Notes: a model not told the origin generated them from the sequence alone. DNA of 64,000 bases from Nannobrachium achirus (GCA_963921795.1 OY997649.1:27699862-27763861), one strand, 5' to 3'. Numbered from the stretch's first letter, positions 1 to 30,699 are shown. Numbers and translations are program-made.

Positions 1-1582
1 TAATTAAAGCGGGTCATGTTTGCATGTTTGGAATTATAACAGCTGAAATCAATACTATATCAGTATTCCAATATTAACCTTCGGGCCGCATTAAGTGAAG
101 GTGGGGGCCACATGTGGCCCCCGGGCCGCCAGTTGCCCATGTATGCTTTGGTCTCAGTCAGAACCACTGTATGGTACTGTATGGTTGAGCCTTTTGCAAG
201 ATCCCCACTACAATGCATCAACAACAAATAATCTCCTCCCTGATAGGGAGGGCCTGGGGAGAAATCCTTTTCTGTTGTTGAAGAATCTGAGCCCTCCACA
301 CTGCCAGCTACACACCTAATGTACATTAATTATAAGTGGCGCACAACTGCAAAGTAATGCATGCAGCACTGAGCTGGGAATGAATAATGTGTTTACAAGC
401 TGCCAAAACCATTCAACATTGCCATTTCTTACCAATGATTGTGAGTACAGAGTCAATTTGAAAATGTGTGCAGGTGTAGATTAAAAAGTAGAATGTAATT
501 TGGCAGGGTCCAGCTGTATCCATGGGCATAAGCAGTCTTGAAAATGGTTCAGTCAGCATGATTTTGTCATCCTTAAAAGTGAGCTATAAGTGTTAGCAAC
601 ATTCATTGGGTTGGTGTTAAGACTTTTTCCTGGTTTCCTTTCCCCTTTCTATTAAATATTAATTGCTTAGGCCAACATTTTACTTGTATTTTCACCAGTC
701 AATTAGATGAATATGGCCTTCGTTGCGGGCTTCATCTGGTGCATAACCTTGCACACCCTCACTTAAAACCCACTTGGGAACTCTCTGTGCTGGTAGCGAT
801 TATGTTCAGCGAAGACTAAAACTTTTATACAGAGAGGGACTGTGAGCAATATTTTGCTTGTCCATGCCTTACCCCTTATCCCTAAACGTCTTTGCCTTTT
901 TTTATTATTTTGAAAAATATTTTAAAATACTTAAAATAGCCGATCTACATCATCATGTTGTGAGCTTGAAGATGATCTTTTGAAATATATAAAAACTCTT
1001 TTTACAAAACATCTTGATAAGGGGTAAGGCATGGATGACAATAGAGCCCTGTGTGCGTGTGTGTTAATATTTTCAGGTATACTAAGTTTTCAGGTAAGTC
1101 AGGTATGAATTTTATATTATACTTAAGCAATATTACACGAGAGGGTGTGGGTTAATGTACTATAATGGATTGGTATTCAATTATAGGCCATGAAGGTCTT
1201 AATTCAGCCAGAGGGCACATGGAAGTTTTAGTGAAATCACCTGGCATAGTTTATTTGGATTAAAAAGCCTGAATACACTTGACCTCCACAGCACATACTG
1301 GTAATTGATTTTTTTTTAATTTCAGGCTGCTTTAGCCTCTACTGCATCCCTGGTTGTGTCGTGCTAGAATGTACTGTATTGTGTTTTCCTGTGCCATTCA
1401 GACGGTTCCCTGTACAGGTGATGTGAGAGCTCTAGAGTCACTTGCCTACCTTGAGTCTGAACACCTTAAACTCAACTTCCAGTCACACTGTGTACACCCA
1501 TCTCTCACTTTCACTCTGGCTGCCTGTCTCAGTCTTTTACATTTCTCACCACATCTTGTTTTCACTGCTTCTCCCTATACAT

Positions 1583-1586
<4 letters not shown>
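1..1586. other. No gene seen; left-edge intergenic DNA
   Basis: I find no exon-like block with recognisable protein similarity here. At about 79-142 there is a GC-rich stretch (gggccgcc and its near complement ggcggcccggg) resembling the ends of hAT-type elements, as in the complete copy at 58766-59220, but neither boundary is clear. The rest is AT-rich and unremarkable. Short open frames here have no family signature. Confidence 0.4.
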
Positions 1587-1830
<244 letters not shown>

Positions 1831-2125
1831 GGGTGATTTGTAACCTTCGTTACTGACAACAGCTAAAAATAGCGCCACACCATCTCACCCACCCCTCCCT
1901 CGTTTTTCATCTTCCCTCTCCATCTCATCCAATATGGATATCACACACTACTGTCTCTTGCCCCAAACACATTCAGCCTGGTGTACAGTAAGCATATCAC
2001 CTTGTTTAAAGGGATGCTCTATATTAATGCTTAATGCTTATGTATGAGCTCTGAGCTGTATGTCTACTGGAGTTGATGCCTCAATTCTTCACACCCATGT
2101 TTTGAGGTTCTTGGTCCTTCATATG

Positions 2126-2560
2126 CAGCCACGTGCACACACAGACATCAAGGGGGGCTTGAGCCCCTGCCCTTTTATCTGTCTGTAAAAAGTGCCCTCT
2201 CCAGACCATGAATGTAGTTTTCACTATGGTGAAAGAAACACAAATGCCCTCTTTCCATGCCATACCCGAAGGCAGCATTCAAGAGAATTGCCTTGTCCAA
2301 ACTATCCTGAACTTGAATGTAGCATCTTATGTTGAAAGAATTGCCCTCTCTGTAGTAGAAATCCATGCCGTTACACCACATCTCCAGTATTCACTTGATG
2401 ATGCTTAGTTCAGTGTAGCATGCACCGAAAATAGCCGACCTCCAAGCTCACAACGCATCGCAGTGCGACGCGTTGTGAGCTTGGAGGTCTGCTATTTTCG
2501 ATATTTCCACCAAAAGACCCTGTCAGCCCCTGCCTCTCTAACATTGTCTGCACGTCCCTG
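2126..2560. mobile_element. Non-autonomous hAT-like MITE (CAGGGACGTGC family), full length
   Basis: Termini CAGCCACGTGCACAC and GTCTGCACGTCCCTG form imperfect inverted repeats. The flanks ttcatatg and gtcatatg suggest a diverged 8-bp target duplication. A second copy at 52591-52935 has the same ends in the opposite orientation and shares the internal text. The copy carries a well-formed example of the recurrent palindrome at 2426-2500. Confidence 0.7.
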
Positions 2561-5370
2561 CGTCATATGATTCATTACACCTATGACAGTGTTGGGCTTG
2601 TTATCAGTGATGTGTGCAATGACCAGTGACCAGTGACCACAGTGGAAAAAGCACAATGAAAGGTCGCAATACAATTTATGAAGGATCCCAAAGGTCTACT
2701 GTGCCATTTCATTTACTTTGATGAATATTTTCAGCAGTGTAATCTTATATTAGAAGGCTACATAATAATTACTACTGAATAATTAGGTTTTATACGCCTA
2801 TTATGTACATTGAACGTAAAGGTCAGTGAATTGCTATAATTCTGTGGTATAATATAATAGTACTAGGCTATAATAATCACTACATAATTAGGTTTTATAT
2901 ATTTAATATTTTATATTATAATGCTAGTTACCTTCACCCCAAAAAAGACACATGCCTGCACAGACACATTAAATAATTAATCCTAAATCCTATCTACTTA
3001 ACAGTTATTATCATGCATAGTGCAGTGCACCTTACTCTTTATTTTGCCTACACGTAGATAGATGGGCTTTCACTGATGTAATAAACCTTTGTCTTTCTTT
3101 ATAATTTGTTTTAGATAAGCGTGAGTTTCATGCAATCTAAGTAAATTACTGAAGCATTAATTGAATTACTGATCTACAATGATCTGATCATCATGATAAT
3201 TATTAATTACTGATTCCCGTCTAAATGTGCTCATACAACAGAGAGTAGTGAACAAGAGTCTTACCTGGACCTGATGAGTCGAGATGATTACAGGTTAAAC
3301 GTTTCAGGCTAAGTAGTCCTCTTCTGAGGTGAACTTGCGCTCTGCAATTTCATCTCTATATACGTTGTTGTGAACTGAAACCAAATGTTTGTTTTATTTA
3401 TGATCTACTAACATAGTTTCTAACTCACCAAGGAATGTACATAACAGTCAGCCTATAGCAAGAAATGACGGGGGAAGGGAAAAAAACAACCTTTTCCTCA
3501 CTCTGTTGAAATCCTCTAGTCTCAGTGGTTTAGTGATGTGTTGTTTTCTTCTCCTTTATGCTTTCTGGTCCTTCTTTCCTGCTCCCTTCCTCGTCTCTAG
3601 CCGGTTGTCCAGGCGACAGTGTCAGTGAGAGTCAGTTCTTTCACTCCCTCAGCAGCTCCTCTCGCTCATGGCTTTGTTCAGCCTCGTCTCCTCGACCGGT
3701 TCACCACAGGAATCATGGTGGGGAAGGATGCTGTGTCCAATTCGTCACATACCACGGATGGATGGACAGTGAAGCTTGAATACTCTTTAAAAGGACCTAA
3801 AGAGCAGAATGGGGTGGTTTTACCTGCAGCCACTAGATTTATTATGGGCAATATGAGGTATTATGTGATGAAACAAGCAGCAGAGCTCCCCTCTCACATT
3901 AGAATTGGTATAGTCTTGTCTAGTCTCAGTTGGGAGGGGGATTGTTATATGAGGGTAATCAAAATAACTGGCTACAGTGGGAGAAAAAGTGCAAGCAATT
4001 TAAAAGAATCACCTGGAGCAGAAGCATATTAGGGGGCTGGCTCATATTCAGGCCGAACCTAATTAAAATGTTTAATTGATCACCATCTGAATTCACACTG
4101 ACATAAAATATTATATCTTCTTGTTCTTTCCTGTATCATCGTCCTTGATGATTAACATGAACATCATCCTATAATAATTTACCATAAACACCATAAATAA
4201 TATGACAAAAAGGTCCTCACAACATGCTGCTGCTACAACACCTTTGCTGTGCGAAATACACGCGGTTGAATTGTTTTGCACAATATAAGTGCGGAGGTGG
4301 CAAGCTATTGTGCTGCTGACTTTTTTCTTTTTGACCTTGCCCTGCACCAGCACTAAAGTGGATGAGCATAACAGTTTTGTTCATTATTAAATTATATGAT
4401 GCCATGCGTAATTATATAAAATGTATGAGCTTGTCATATTTGCTTTGCTGTGCCAGTTCCAGTGTTGATTTCTTTTACCTGACGCATTGCCTCTAGTTTT
4501 TACCTTACAAAGTCATGTTTGGACAAATAATCCCGTCACTTTCTCATCTAACATTAATGACTACCCTTGGGGGATGCTATTGCCCCCCAGTTACACACTC
4601 AGTCATATCCTGTTCAACTATCCCCTCCAATCTCCATCTCTTTACTCAAGCTTATTGCATCCCCTTCAGTACACGCACACGCACAGAAATGATCAATCTA
4701 TCATCCAAATGGGCACATCAGAGATCAATCTGGCATCTACAGTACATTTCCTCTGGTCCTAAAGCTCAGTGGCACTGACAAGCATGTGACCAAGGCGAGG
4801 AAAGAAAATGGGTTTGGAGACTGTGTGTGCCAGTGTCACTGCAAGTCAATCTGTCTCGGCACTCTGCAGCACACTTTGTCTTCATCCTGTTGGGGCGTCT
4901 GTGACAGTCTCATCTGACTAACAGACTATTTCAGCCCCTTGGGATCAATATGGGAGAATAGAGTGAGTCGAGTCGCATGCAGTGGCTGTATGGCTGGATC
5001 ATGAATGATTCAATAGATCTTATCATAGTGAGCAATTGCTATAGTTAGTGTATATAGCGTATAAAGAAACACACACAAAGCGTCCTTAGTTCAAGTTTAA
5101 TGAGTACCCTACCTCTCACACCGACAGACCTCATTCAGTAAACATGTCACACACATTGGCAGGCAAGAACGTCCAGGCAGTTTGACAGATATGGTAACAA
5201 GTACATTTAAATAATACAAAGTACCAACTAAAACTCTTTCATTCATAACACACATGCATACTGTGTGGCCTTGCCTATAGTATGTTCCCTCAGTCCCATG
5301 TTACTTAGTTTATGGTTAGGCAATCGAACATTAGGGCAAGGGAAGGGGTTTTGATCGAATGATTGAAAAC
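2561..5370. other. No gene supported
   Basis: This stretch is AT-rich with no exon of a known family. At about 3249-3400 there is a unit that reads, on the minus strand, ctcagaagaggactac...cctgaaacg, a tail motif seen in several interspersed fish repeats; I cannot assign it. A 137-codon open frame at 3619-4032 has no recognisable domain and no flanking coding exons. The AT-rich part at 2700-2930 may be degenerate repeat. Confidence 0.35.
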
Positions 5371-5376
5371 TTTATT
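5371..5376 (-). terminator. Candidate poly(A) signal for the dynamin-1-like gene
   Basis: The minus strand reads AATAAA here, about 2.35 kb beyond the stop codon at 7722. No other clear minus-strand AATAAA was noted between this point and the stop, but I did not scan exhaustively, so the assignment is tentative. Confidence 0.25.
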
Positions 5377-5840
5377 AACACGTTGCAAACAGTACGGCAA
5401 GTGCAATTTAACAAGCTATGCTAAAAGGACAACACAAAAAGCCCTGGGGCCTTTTCCATTGTGGTCTTACAGTATATGATATGTACTTAATTCATCATCA
5501 AGACATACTGTACAATACATACAATTATGTTTTGACAAAACATAGGGGCTGAGGGAACATACAGTAGGTATGCTTCCAATACTGTACACTGTGCAGCTCT
5601 CTCCCTGATCACATAGAAGCCACAATTACTGTGGATGGTCCCGTTAAGGCAGGTCTTTCTGAGCTAATCACATCCTTGATAAGGAGATTTTCTTTTCCCT
5701 CTTTTTTTTCTAACCAACAACTTTGGCTACGAGAACAAATTCACAAATATTAACAGCTACGGCACGTGGGAAAGCTTTTGGATTCATATGCAGTATATAC
5801 ACACAGAGACACACACAAACACACACTTTCCTTTACAACA

Positions 5841-5866
5841 CGCACGCACGCACGCGCACGCGCACA

Positions 5867-5897
<31 letters not shown>

Positions 5898-5898
5898 T
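5841..5898. repeat. (ACGC)n/(AC)n microsatellite
   Basis: Alternating ACGC, GCAC and AC units. It lies in the probable 3' UTR or downstream flank of the dynamin-1-like gene. Confidence 0.9.
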
Positions 5899-6585
5899 CA
5901 TTCCTTTACATAACGAATAGCTCACAATGCAATTAACATGGGCTCGAAGATAAATGGCCACATCCCATTTAAGTTATAAGAAAGTTGTACAAAGTTCACA
6001 TTGCGATTAAAATCGGCAACAGCATAAGTGGAAATGGAACCAACTGCATGCAGGAGTGGTAGTAGGGTGTTGAGGTGGGGGTTTGAGTGGAGGTATTCTG
6101 TCTCTGCCTAGCGCAGTACAGCTTTAATTGGGGTTTAGTTCAGAGGTGAAAACCATTGAGCAGTTTGTTCAAGGATAACTACACAATGTGGTGAGTTCAT
6201 AACCTGTATGTGTACTTCATACTCTCTATTTGTAAGCCAGTCCCTCAGAGTGTCGTAGTAACCTCTTGTTGCTGAGGCAGGCATATTATCCATATATCTA
6301 ATTTATATACAGTATATACATAGCTGTCCAAATACACATGAAAGAGCCTCCTGAGAGAAACAACTCACGAGAGGCCTGTGCGGAAAACGTCTGGTTATCT
6401 CGCTTGTGTCTACACACACTCTGTTTAGACCTGACATACAGCTCTGGAAAGACATTCATTCCATACTGATCCTGTGTTGGCTGCAGCCGTCCGTGTCTTC
6501 GTATTGCAGTTAAGTTGGATTTTCCCTAACTTTTTGTTGCCAAGGAGACAAACGCTTTTATGCAAACTGATTTAAAGGTCTACAC

Positions 6586-7014
6586 CAGGGGTCTTCAAAA
6601 TTTTCAGGCCAAGGACGCCTTAGCTGAGAGAGATGAAGCAGGGACCCCCACGACCTTTTGATAGATTCGATATAATTTAATAGTTTTACAGCACAATCAT
6701 CATGTATTTTGGATTCATGTCAATTTGTGTTTTCATATATTTAACCACTTGAATCGTCAATAATTAATAAACATGACCTTTCACTCTGTACTTAGTCTGC
6801 TCTTTTTCCCCCTCTACACCAAACCTCTTTGCCGAAAATAGCCGATCTACTGCGAGGCGTTTTGAGCTTGTAGATCTGCTATTTTTTGGCTAAAGTTCTC
6901 AGAATATGGATGCTAGGGTTCACGTGGTTAAATATAAAAAAAGGAGAAACGTTTCTATCAAAGATTTGGAGGACCCCCTGTAGTAACTCTGAGACACCCT
7001 GTTGAAGACCCCTG
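6586..7014. mobile_element. hAT-like MITE (CAGGGGTCTTCAA family), complete
   Basis: Ends CAGGGGTCTTCAA and TTGAAGACCCCTG are inverted repeats, and an exact 8-bp target duplication gtctacac flanks the element (6578-6585 and 7015-7022). It has no coding capacity. The recurrent palindrome lies at 6831-6890. Relatives are at 8187-8560, 38189-38674, 54254-54679 and a right-end scrap near 44045-44091. Confidence 0.88.
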
Positions 7015-7255
7015 GTCTACACCGCAAACTGAAAACATTCACTCTATAATAATTTTAGCACTGGATTGTGTTAACAACTCAGGGAATCTGAGGTCAATCC
7101 TACAGATGCAAGTAAAGTGAAACACAGTGTGAAACACAGACTGCCATCTGCAGACTCTCAACCCTACACGGACGTGGCAAGTATAATCTGGCAATAACAT
7201 TTTCAATGGTATTACATCTTACATCTTCAAGTCTGATGAACACGAAATATCATCG

Positions 7256-7396
7256 AAGGAGGAGTACTGGGCTGTTGAAGCCTTTATAATGCATGTGCAG
7301 ATTTTGATGATATTACATCTTCAGAGGGTTTAATATCATCAAAATGCTTGTCAGCACCTGCAATAAAAAGGCTTCAACTCCAGTACTCCTTCTCCT
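7256..7396. repeat. Long inverted repeat in the probable 3' UTR of the dynamin-1-like gene
   Basis: The left arm (about 7256-7316, containing ggagtactgg, ttgaagcctt and ttttgatgatatta) is complementary to the right arm (about 7331-7396, containing taatatcatcaaaa, aaggcttcaa and ccagtactcc). The arms are about 60 bp with a loop of about 15 bp. It would fold as an extended hairpin if transcribed. No target duplication or element ends were recognised. Confidence 0.75.
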
Positions 7397-7721
7397 TACT
7401 GCTACTCTTTCTGCTCCCGAGACACACTCTGGCCTGCCTGTTATGGCTGAGTCAGGGACATAACCTTTCTCTTCAAAGATGCAGATAATCTTTGTCGATA
7501 TTTCAGCAAAGTCTATGAGTGTCGCTGGTCTCCGTCACTGTACCGTTTTCAAACTGTGAGACATTACACAACCAGTGGCCCTGGTACGGGCTGGCAGGAA
7601 TCCACTTGTGTTATGGTCACTAGTCTGCAGGCATACTGCCCCCACCCCTCATGCACACACATTCTAGACTCGCACACTCTCAAAGACATCCTACAACAGG
7701 GGAATGGTAAGTCTCCTCTGG

Positions 7722-25163
<17,442 letters not shown>

Positions 25164-27182
25164 TCTTCTAGTAAAATGCTGTGCAGAATTCACAACTTGG
25201 CATGATGAGAGAGATAAGAGAGTTCTCAGACAAACACAAGATAATGAAATAAGCTTAATGCACACACGTGAGAAAAAGAGGAAGTTCTAGTAGTGAATAA
25301 TCATATCCCACTAATCCGTTGAAATAATTCCATTTAAATGTCTTTGCTGTGGTATGAGCAGGATCAGGTTCATGAGCTGGGAAAACAGAGCATTAGTAAT
25401 ATTCTAATACTAATACGTAGTGCAGTGGTTCTCAAACTTTTTCAAATTGACACTTATTACGGACCCCCATTTGAAAAGATGTCAGGGACCCCCATAAGAG
25501 AAGATTTTTACAACTCTATAGCAGTGACCCAACCAATTTAATTTCAAGGACCCCCAGTTTGACATGCATTATGCTACAGACCCCACATTTAATGGCATTT
25601 CTACTCTGAGACCCTAATGTAATAATTTACATTGTAAAATCAAAGTTAATTTAACTCTTGAGTGTACAAATGGAACATTTGGGGTCCATTTGTACACTAT
25701 CAGAGTAGTTACATACCCATAAGGGTCCATTTGGTTTCCAACTATCATTTAGCTGGGGAGTGGGGACCCCCTGGAACTCCCTCAAGGACCCTGAGTGACT
25801 GAGTCCATTTGGTTCTATTTGTACACTCCATGAGTTACATTCCCATAAGGGTCCATTTGGTTCCAACTATCATTTAGCTGAGGAACCCCTGGAACTCCAT
25901 CAGGTTCCAGTTGAGAACCAATGATGTAGTGGTCCTGATGAGAGATCGCGTAGGGCTCGGTACGTTACTGCAGCCTGCAGCTTTACAAGCTCTGACTGGG
26001 ATAGCACAAGCTAAAACAGCACATACTGATACTTCATCTCCTTGCAGATTTATAAAGGGTCTACAGAGGATGCAATAATGAAATCACAGCATAGGCAACG
26101 CTGCTATCTTAAAATTGTGATTTGTCAAGTGAACGATGCTAACTAGTAGCTAACACTAGCTTAGCTGGCCAAACCAGTTCCCGTTCCGCCTTACCGGTAG
26201 AAAATTAAGATTTTCTTTACACCAAACTGGATCGTCACTTCATGTTTAGGAGAATTCAAGCCGGTTCCAATATCATGCGGTTCCAAACCTCATATGCTGT
26301 CCAAAGTGTTAGTCAACATTCAGCAAGGAATATTATCACCACCAATATTGTTTACGGTGTCATTGAGAAGTAGGTGGGGCTCATATCATATGCCATCAAC
26401 GCGATTGGCTATAAAATATGAATCACGAGCCCAGACTCTTGATGATTGGAGAAAACCTTCATCAGTCAATGTGGTGACCCCGCCCATACTGTCCCTCACA
26501 GCACCCTAGAAACCAACATTTTAAAATCCCGTATATTTCTTTAAATTTGTTTTCATTTATAAGCAAATCTCATAAAACTCCTAAACATGTTTTTTTTAAC
26601 AGTCCAGTGTTTCTGAAATATACAAATCATCGCTGTTGTTTTTTTTTCTTGTTTTTTTTAATGGTTTATATAAACACAGTATTTACAAATCATACAATGA
26701 TTACCAGTTAGATACTGAATAAAAACAGGCTTTACCTTCTGACAGAGTTAACAGAACACACTCAGCCATCATCCAACACAAACATATCTAATAAATATCC
26801 TCCAGCAGAAGTTAGTGTCTCCTTGGAGTTTGAGCAGCCCGAAATCAAGTGAAGCCAACAGCCAAACAGGAGTCCTTTGTATTCAAATTGGATTTGATCC
26901 TCAAATCTAAATGTCATTATTTAACAGCAATGGCAGGACAAAAAAAAGAAAAAAAAACAAAAAACAACAACAACAAAAACAAAGAGGCCAGGTTTTCTTA
27001 TCCAAGCCCCATTTGTGACATAATCAGCAGACGGGCATATCCACAACGAGCCATTAAGCGTACACTGGACCTGGGCCCACCGCAAGAAGATGGGGTCTTC
27101 TCTTGTGCCTTCTATCCTCAAACCCTGCCTGAACACCCCCTCCACCGACAATCTTAAGACCAGCGTTCTCTGCTGCAGGCTG
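25164..27182. other. Gap between the dynamin-1-like and ubl4a genes
   Basis: Both neighbours are on the minus strand. The stretch contains a MITE at 25423-25923, the likely 5' end of dnm1l (no TSS seen; TTTTACTAG just before the start codon could be a splice acceptor of a 5' UTR exon) and the 3' UTR of ubl4a. A minus-strand ATTAAA at 26657-26662 is a possible ubl4a poly(A) signal. An A-rich run lies at 26939-26983. Confidence 0.5.
25423..25923. mobile_element. hAT-like MITE (CAGTGGTTCTCAA family) with internal tandem units
   Basis: Ends CAGTGGTTCTCAAAC and GTTGAGAACCAATG have flanks acgtagtg and atgtagtg, an 8-bp duplication with one change. Internally, a block with cccataagggtccatttgg and actatcatttagctg occurs twice. 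No palindrome core is present in this copy. Confidence 0.82.
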
Positions 27183-30100
27183 TCAGTCCATGTACGAGCT
27201 GTCCATGGCTTCACTGTCTGGATGAAGTAGTCGTCCTGCCAGGCGCTCGATATCATCAAGACTGAGTTGTCTAAGTGAACGTTCATAATCCTTGAGGAAC
27301 AGTAAGCAGATATCAGTCACTACTTTGAAAATGTGGGGGAAGATTACTGGGAAATATAGATGACAAATTGGTGGTCTATTTTTGGAAACGTAAACTCAAT
27401 TTCAATATATCGCTGCAATGAAGCACAGCAAGTTTGCAGTGTTCATCGATTACCTTGATGAGTTGCTCCTGAACTTTGGCTGCATCTGCAGGACTAAAAT
27501 GTTTGGCAAGGATGGTAGAGAGAGTCTGCCACACTCCTCCTTGTGGGATGCTGCTACTGCTGCTTGCCATCCCAGTGGCTCCAGTCCTCTCCCCTGCTGG
27601 ACGGACCACCAAGTTCAATTTAGCCTCTGGTCCGATAGAGTAGTCACTCAATCTGTGTTCATCTGAAAAGTAGAAAAACTAAACTTGTAACTATAGGGCG
27701 TCTGGGCGATATGGTGATAAATATCTTTGAGACAATACAATGTCTCCACGATATGCCTTTTCAGAAATATCATATATATTGTGATACAATAAGGGAGCCT
27801 TATAAAAAAAATCCTGTTGAATTGTTAATACAGAGATTCATTGCAGAATTCATTTAAACCTACATTTTGGTCTACATCTGTGGTTCTCAAACTTTAAAAT
27901 GTCAAGGTCTCCCCTTAACTCTGACAGTATACAAATGAAACCAAATGGACCTGTAAGGGTCCATTTGTATACTGACAGAGTTACATAATAGTAAGGGGCA
28001 ATTTAGTCCCTGGACCCAACTTTGAGGACCACTGGTCTAAATGGTCTGTTAGTGGTTGTACTGTTAAGTAACTTGAAAAATAACCATAAAAACCAACATG
28101 AAAAAGAATCGTGATGATTGTGAATCGTGATGCAGCTTGGAAAAATATTGTGATATTGTATTTTTCCATATCGCCCACCACTACTTGTAACATAAAGGTG
28201 CCGGTTCAAAATCGCTCAAATGATCAAAGTTCTCATCGGATGGGTGTGAAACCACACTTCCACAGGAAATCTACCTGCAAGTGCTTTCCCTTTATAAAGC
28301 AACCGCTGCTGATTTGCAGGTATGTTGAGACGTTCTGAAACGAGTTCCTTGACTGTTGAGACTTTCTCATCTTCAGTTACCTGAAAGATTAAAAACACTG
28401 AGTGCAATCCAAGAAAGAAAAAGAAAGGAAAAATACATTGTGTAATCATAAAATCACAGTTCAGTTTATCATTATTCAATTGACCAGTAATCTAACGTTC
28501 TTCACATGTGCTTCCTTCCTATATGCTTGAGATCAAATACAATGTTAATCAAACTCAAACACCATGGATGTTAAAAGTTAGTATTCATCATTAGTGCTGA
28601 TGAACTTTTGATCCCCTGTACTTCCATTTATTGTCCCGTCAGATCTGAAATTGGCTTGCAGCCAGCTCCACATTTCTGTAAAGTACATATAAAAAAGTAT
28701 AAAACCCTGTATTGTAATCTATTCAGAGGCCATTGCAAAACATAACCTGGTTTTAAAATATGACAAGCAAATATGCTCAATATGAACAAATATAGCTTCA
28801 AGTAGGCTAAACGCTAAAGGGGGAAAGAGCAGTACAAGGACAGCAGAATGGTCTCGCAGGAATTCATTTGGTCATTCATTTATTTAAATAGAACTACTGC
28901 AACCCCACTGATCACGTAGGCAAATGTAAGTAGCGATTGGCCATGATGTAGTATTTTCAGGAACATAATGATTGGTTTTAAATGACGTTCAGTTGTCCTC
29001 CAGTTTGCAAGATAGAACTTGCCAACAAATAGTCAAGAGCTTATTCAGCATGTATCACAAACTATGCCAGGATGGCAACTGTATTCAGATGCCTCAATCA
29101 GTTTAAACACTGCACTATTTAAGAGTTACGTTGATGTGTACAGCCCAAGTGAGTGATATGAAGACTTTACATAATTTAGCGATTCTGAGATCAGATTAGT
29201 AAAGATTAGCAACCTGTGATAGCCCTATTGCTGCTAAATCTTAAAACTGTACTATGTCACCTTTTTGTGAATACAAAGCTATTTTGTACAATCTGAATTG
29301 TAGAGTATGTTAATACAGAATAATAACATTGGGAAGGTTGTATTTGGTTTCCCTGCTCTTCTACTGTGACATTTAGATCCTGTGTCTGATTTGACACGAC
29401 TGGTTGATAAGTGGTGGTACTGCCAGGCAGGCTCTAATAGCTGGTGGCACAGGAGACCCAGGTCCGCTGTGCAAGAATGGAGCTTGAATGAAAATACTTC
29501 TGTACTGGAATAAACCACAAAATGTGGTCTAAAGGGGGACTGAAGAAGATCCAAACAGATCGAAACGTTGAAGCAATAAAACAGAGCTGAGTATACCAGT
29601 GTTGCGGACTCTATCCTTCTCTTCTAAAGGGGGACTGCCCATAAGTCCTACTAAGGCGAGTTTGAGAGCACCTTCAAGGAAGCAGCTGCAGATGGTGTCA
29701 CACACATTGCAATCGCTACATACATATATTTCACAATAAGTGCAATGTTGTCTAAAGCTTCTTCTAGGCACAGTGCTTTCTGTTGAGGGTATGGCAATGT
29801 GGTGGTAAGGAAAAGGCCCATTATCCAGACTAGAGTCAAGATGTGTGCAATCTGGCTAGCCATCGTCAAAAAGTCAAATAATTTTCCTCTCAGTCTGTTC
29901 TTGAGAGATTAGAGTGTGTGACTTGTGTTCAAATGTTCAATAAAGATCGTTTCACACAAGCACTAGTTACAAATGAACAGGGAATGATGCAATAGTAATG
30001 AATAATGTTACCCCAAGCCAAAGTGAGTTCTAGTGCATAACTTGTCCGAACTAATTCTTCAGACAACAGGCAGAGATAGCACTGGTTCTCAAAGTAGGGT

Positions 30101-30449
30101 CTAGGGACCCACAAGGGTATTTGGGGAATTTCTGGGGATCCCCAGCTAAATGATAAGATGGTTAGGAACCAAATGGACTCCTATGGATGTAACTCAAGAG
30201 TGCACAAATGGAACCAAATGAACACGTTCCATTTGTACACTCTCAGAGTTGCTAGGGTAGCCTTCATTTACTTCCAGGAAGCAACACACGAGCCTGTATC
30301 AGCAGAGCTATTAGTTGGCTTGTTGTAGAACAAACAAAAACGCTAACGTTAGCGATAAGCTAAACAAGCTAAGTGGCTAGGAGGTTCCTCCCGGAGCTCA
30401 CCTGTACATTGCATTCTTTTCCTTGAAGGGGTTTTACTGTTAGAATCAT
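27183..30449 (-). CDS. ubl4a: Ubiquitin-like protein 4A (Get5 homologue)
   Basis: Subunit of the cytosolic BAG6-UBL4A-GET4 complex, which captures hydrophobic tail-anchored proteins and passes them from SGTA to GET3 for ER insertion. Four coding exons: 30449-30402, 28380-28275, 27662-27454 and 27290-27183, totalling 471 nt (156 aa), close to the family's 157. The N-terminal ubiquitin fold starts MILTVKPLQGKECNVQ and contains NQQRLLYKGKALAG, then LSDYSIGPEAKLNLVV (usual LSDYSIGPNSKLNLVV). The C-terminal TUGS-type BAG6-binding region includes VWQTLSTILAKHFSPADA and LSLDDIERLAGRLLHP. The start codon is the first of the family-matching exon, and the frame closes at TGA. It is head to head with the PKG-like gene. 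The protein looks intact and ordinary. Confidence 0.95.
27692..28183. mobile_element. MITE with GGGCGATATGG ends, containing a second MITE
   Basis: The right end ccatatcgcccaccacta pairs with the left tatagggcgtctgggcgatatgg, with an exact duplication cttgtaac (27684-27691 and 28184-28191). Nested at 27878-28034 is a small CAGTGGTTCTCAA-type copy (ctgtggttctcaaac ... tttgaggaccactg) with its own near-perfect duplication gtctacat / gtctaaat. The outer element begins 29 bp from the acceptor of ubl4a exon 3. Confidence 0.85.
29529..29637. mobile_element. Short insertion bounded by a 14-bp direct repeat
   Basis: ctaaagggggactg occurs exactly at 29529-29542 and 29624-29637. The 81 bp between includes gatcgaaacgttgaag and aataaaacagagctgag. 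A duplication this long suits LINE-type target-primed insertion, so this may be a very short retroposed tail. It lies in ubl4a intron 1. Confidence 0.55.
30079..30252. mobile_element. Partial CAGTGGTTCTCAA-type MITE
   Basis: It begins cactggttctcaaagtagggtc and contains the ccatttgtacactctcagagtt and agctaaatgat words of the 25423-25923 copy in inverted order. No clear right end or target duplication was found. It lies between ubl4a exons 1 and 2, about 150 bp from exon 1. Confidence 0.55.
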
Positions 30450-30699
30450 TTTGACGATTCGCTAAGGGTGAGACACTACTCCACGTTACGTTGTTAATGT
30501 TGTTAGAAAGCCACGCCAGAAGAGTTTTTACTGCTTCACAACAACAACCTCAAAAAATCCACAGTCAACGAGTCATCTTCTTCTAAGGCATCAGGAAGGA
30601 AGCAGGCAGCCCGCGTTGCCAACAGCGTCACCCACAGGCAGGAGGGCGACATGGCATTAAAAAAAAGAAAAGGGGTTTATCTAAAAATAACCAAATAAG

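Noticed and set aside
3249-3400. ctgatgagtcgagatga as a hammerhead ribozyme
   Set aside because: The CTGATGA box is present but the required GAAAC partner and a paired stem II are missing in either strand's register.
3619-4032. 137-codon plus-strand open frame
   Set aside because: No recognisable domain, no neighbouring exons and no codon pattern that stands out; kept only as a note.
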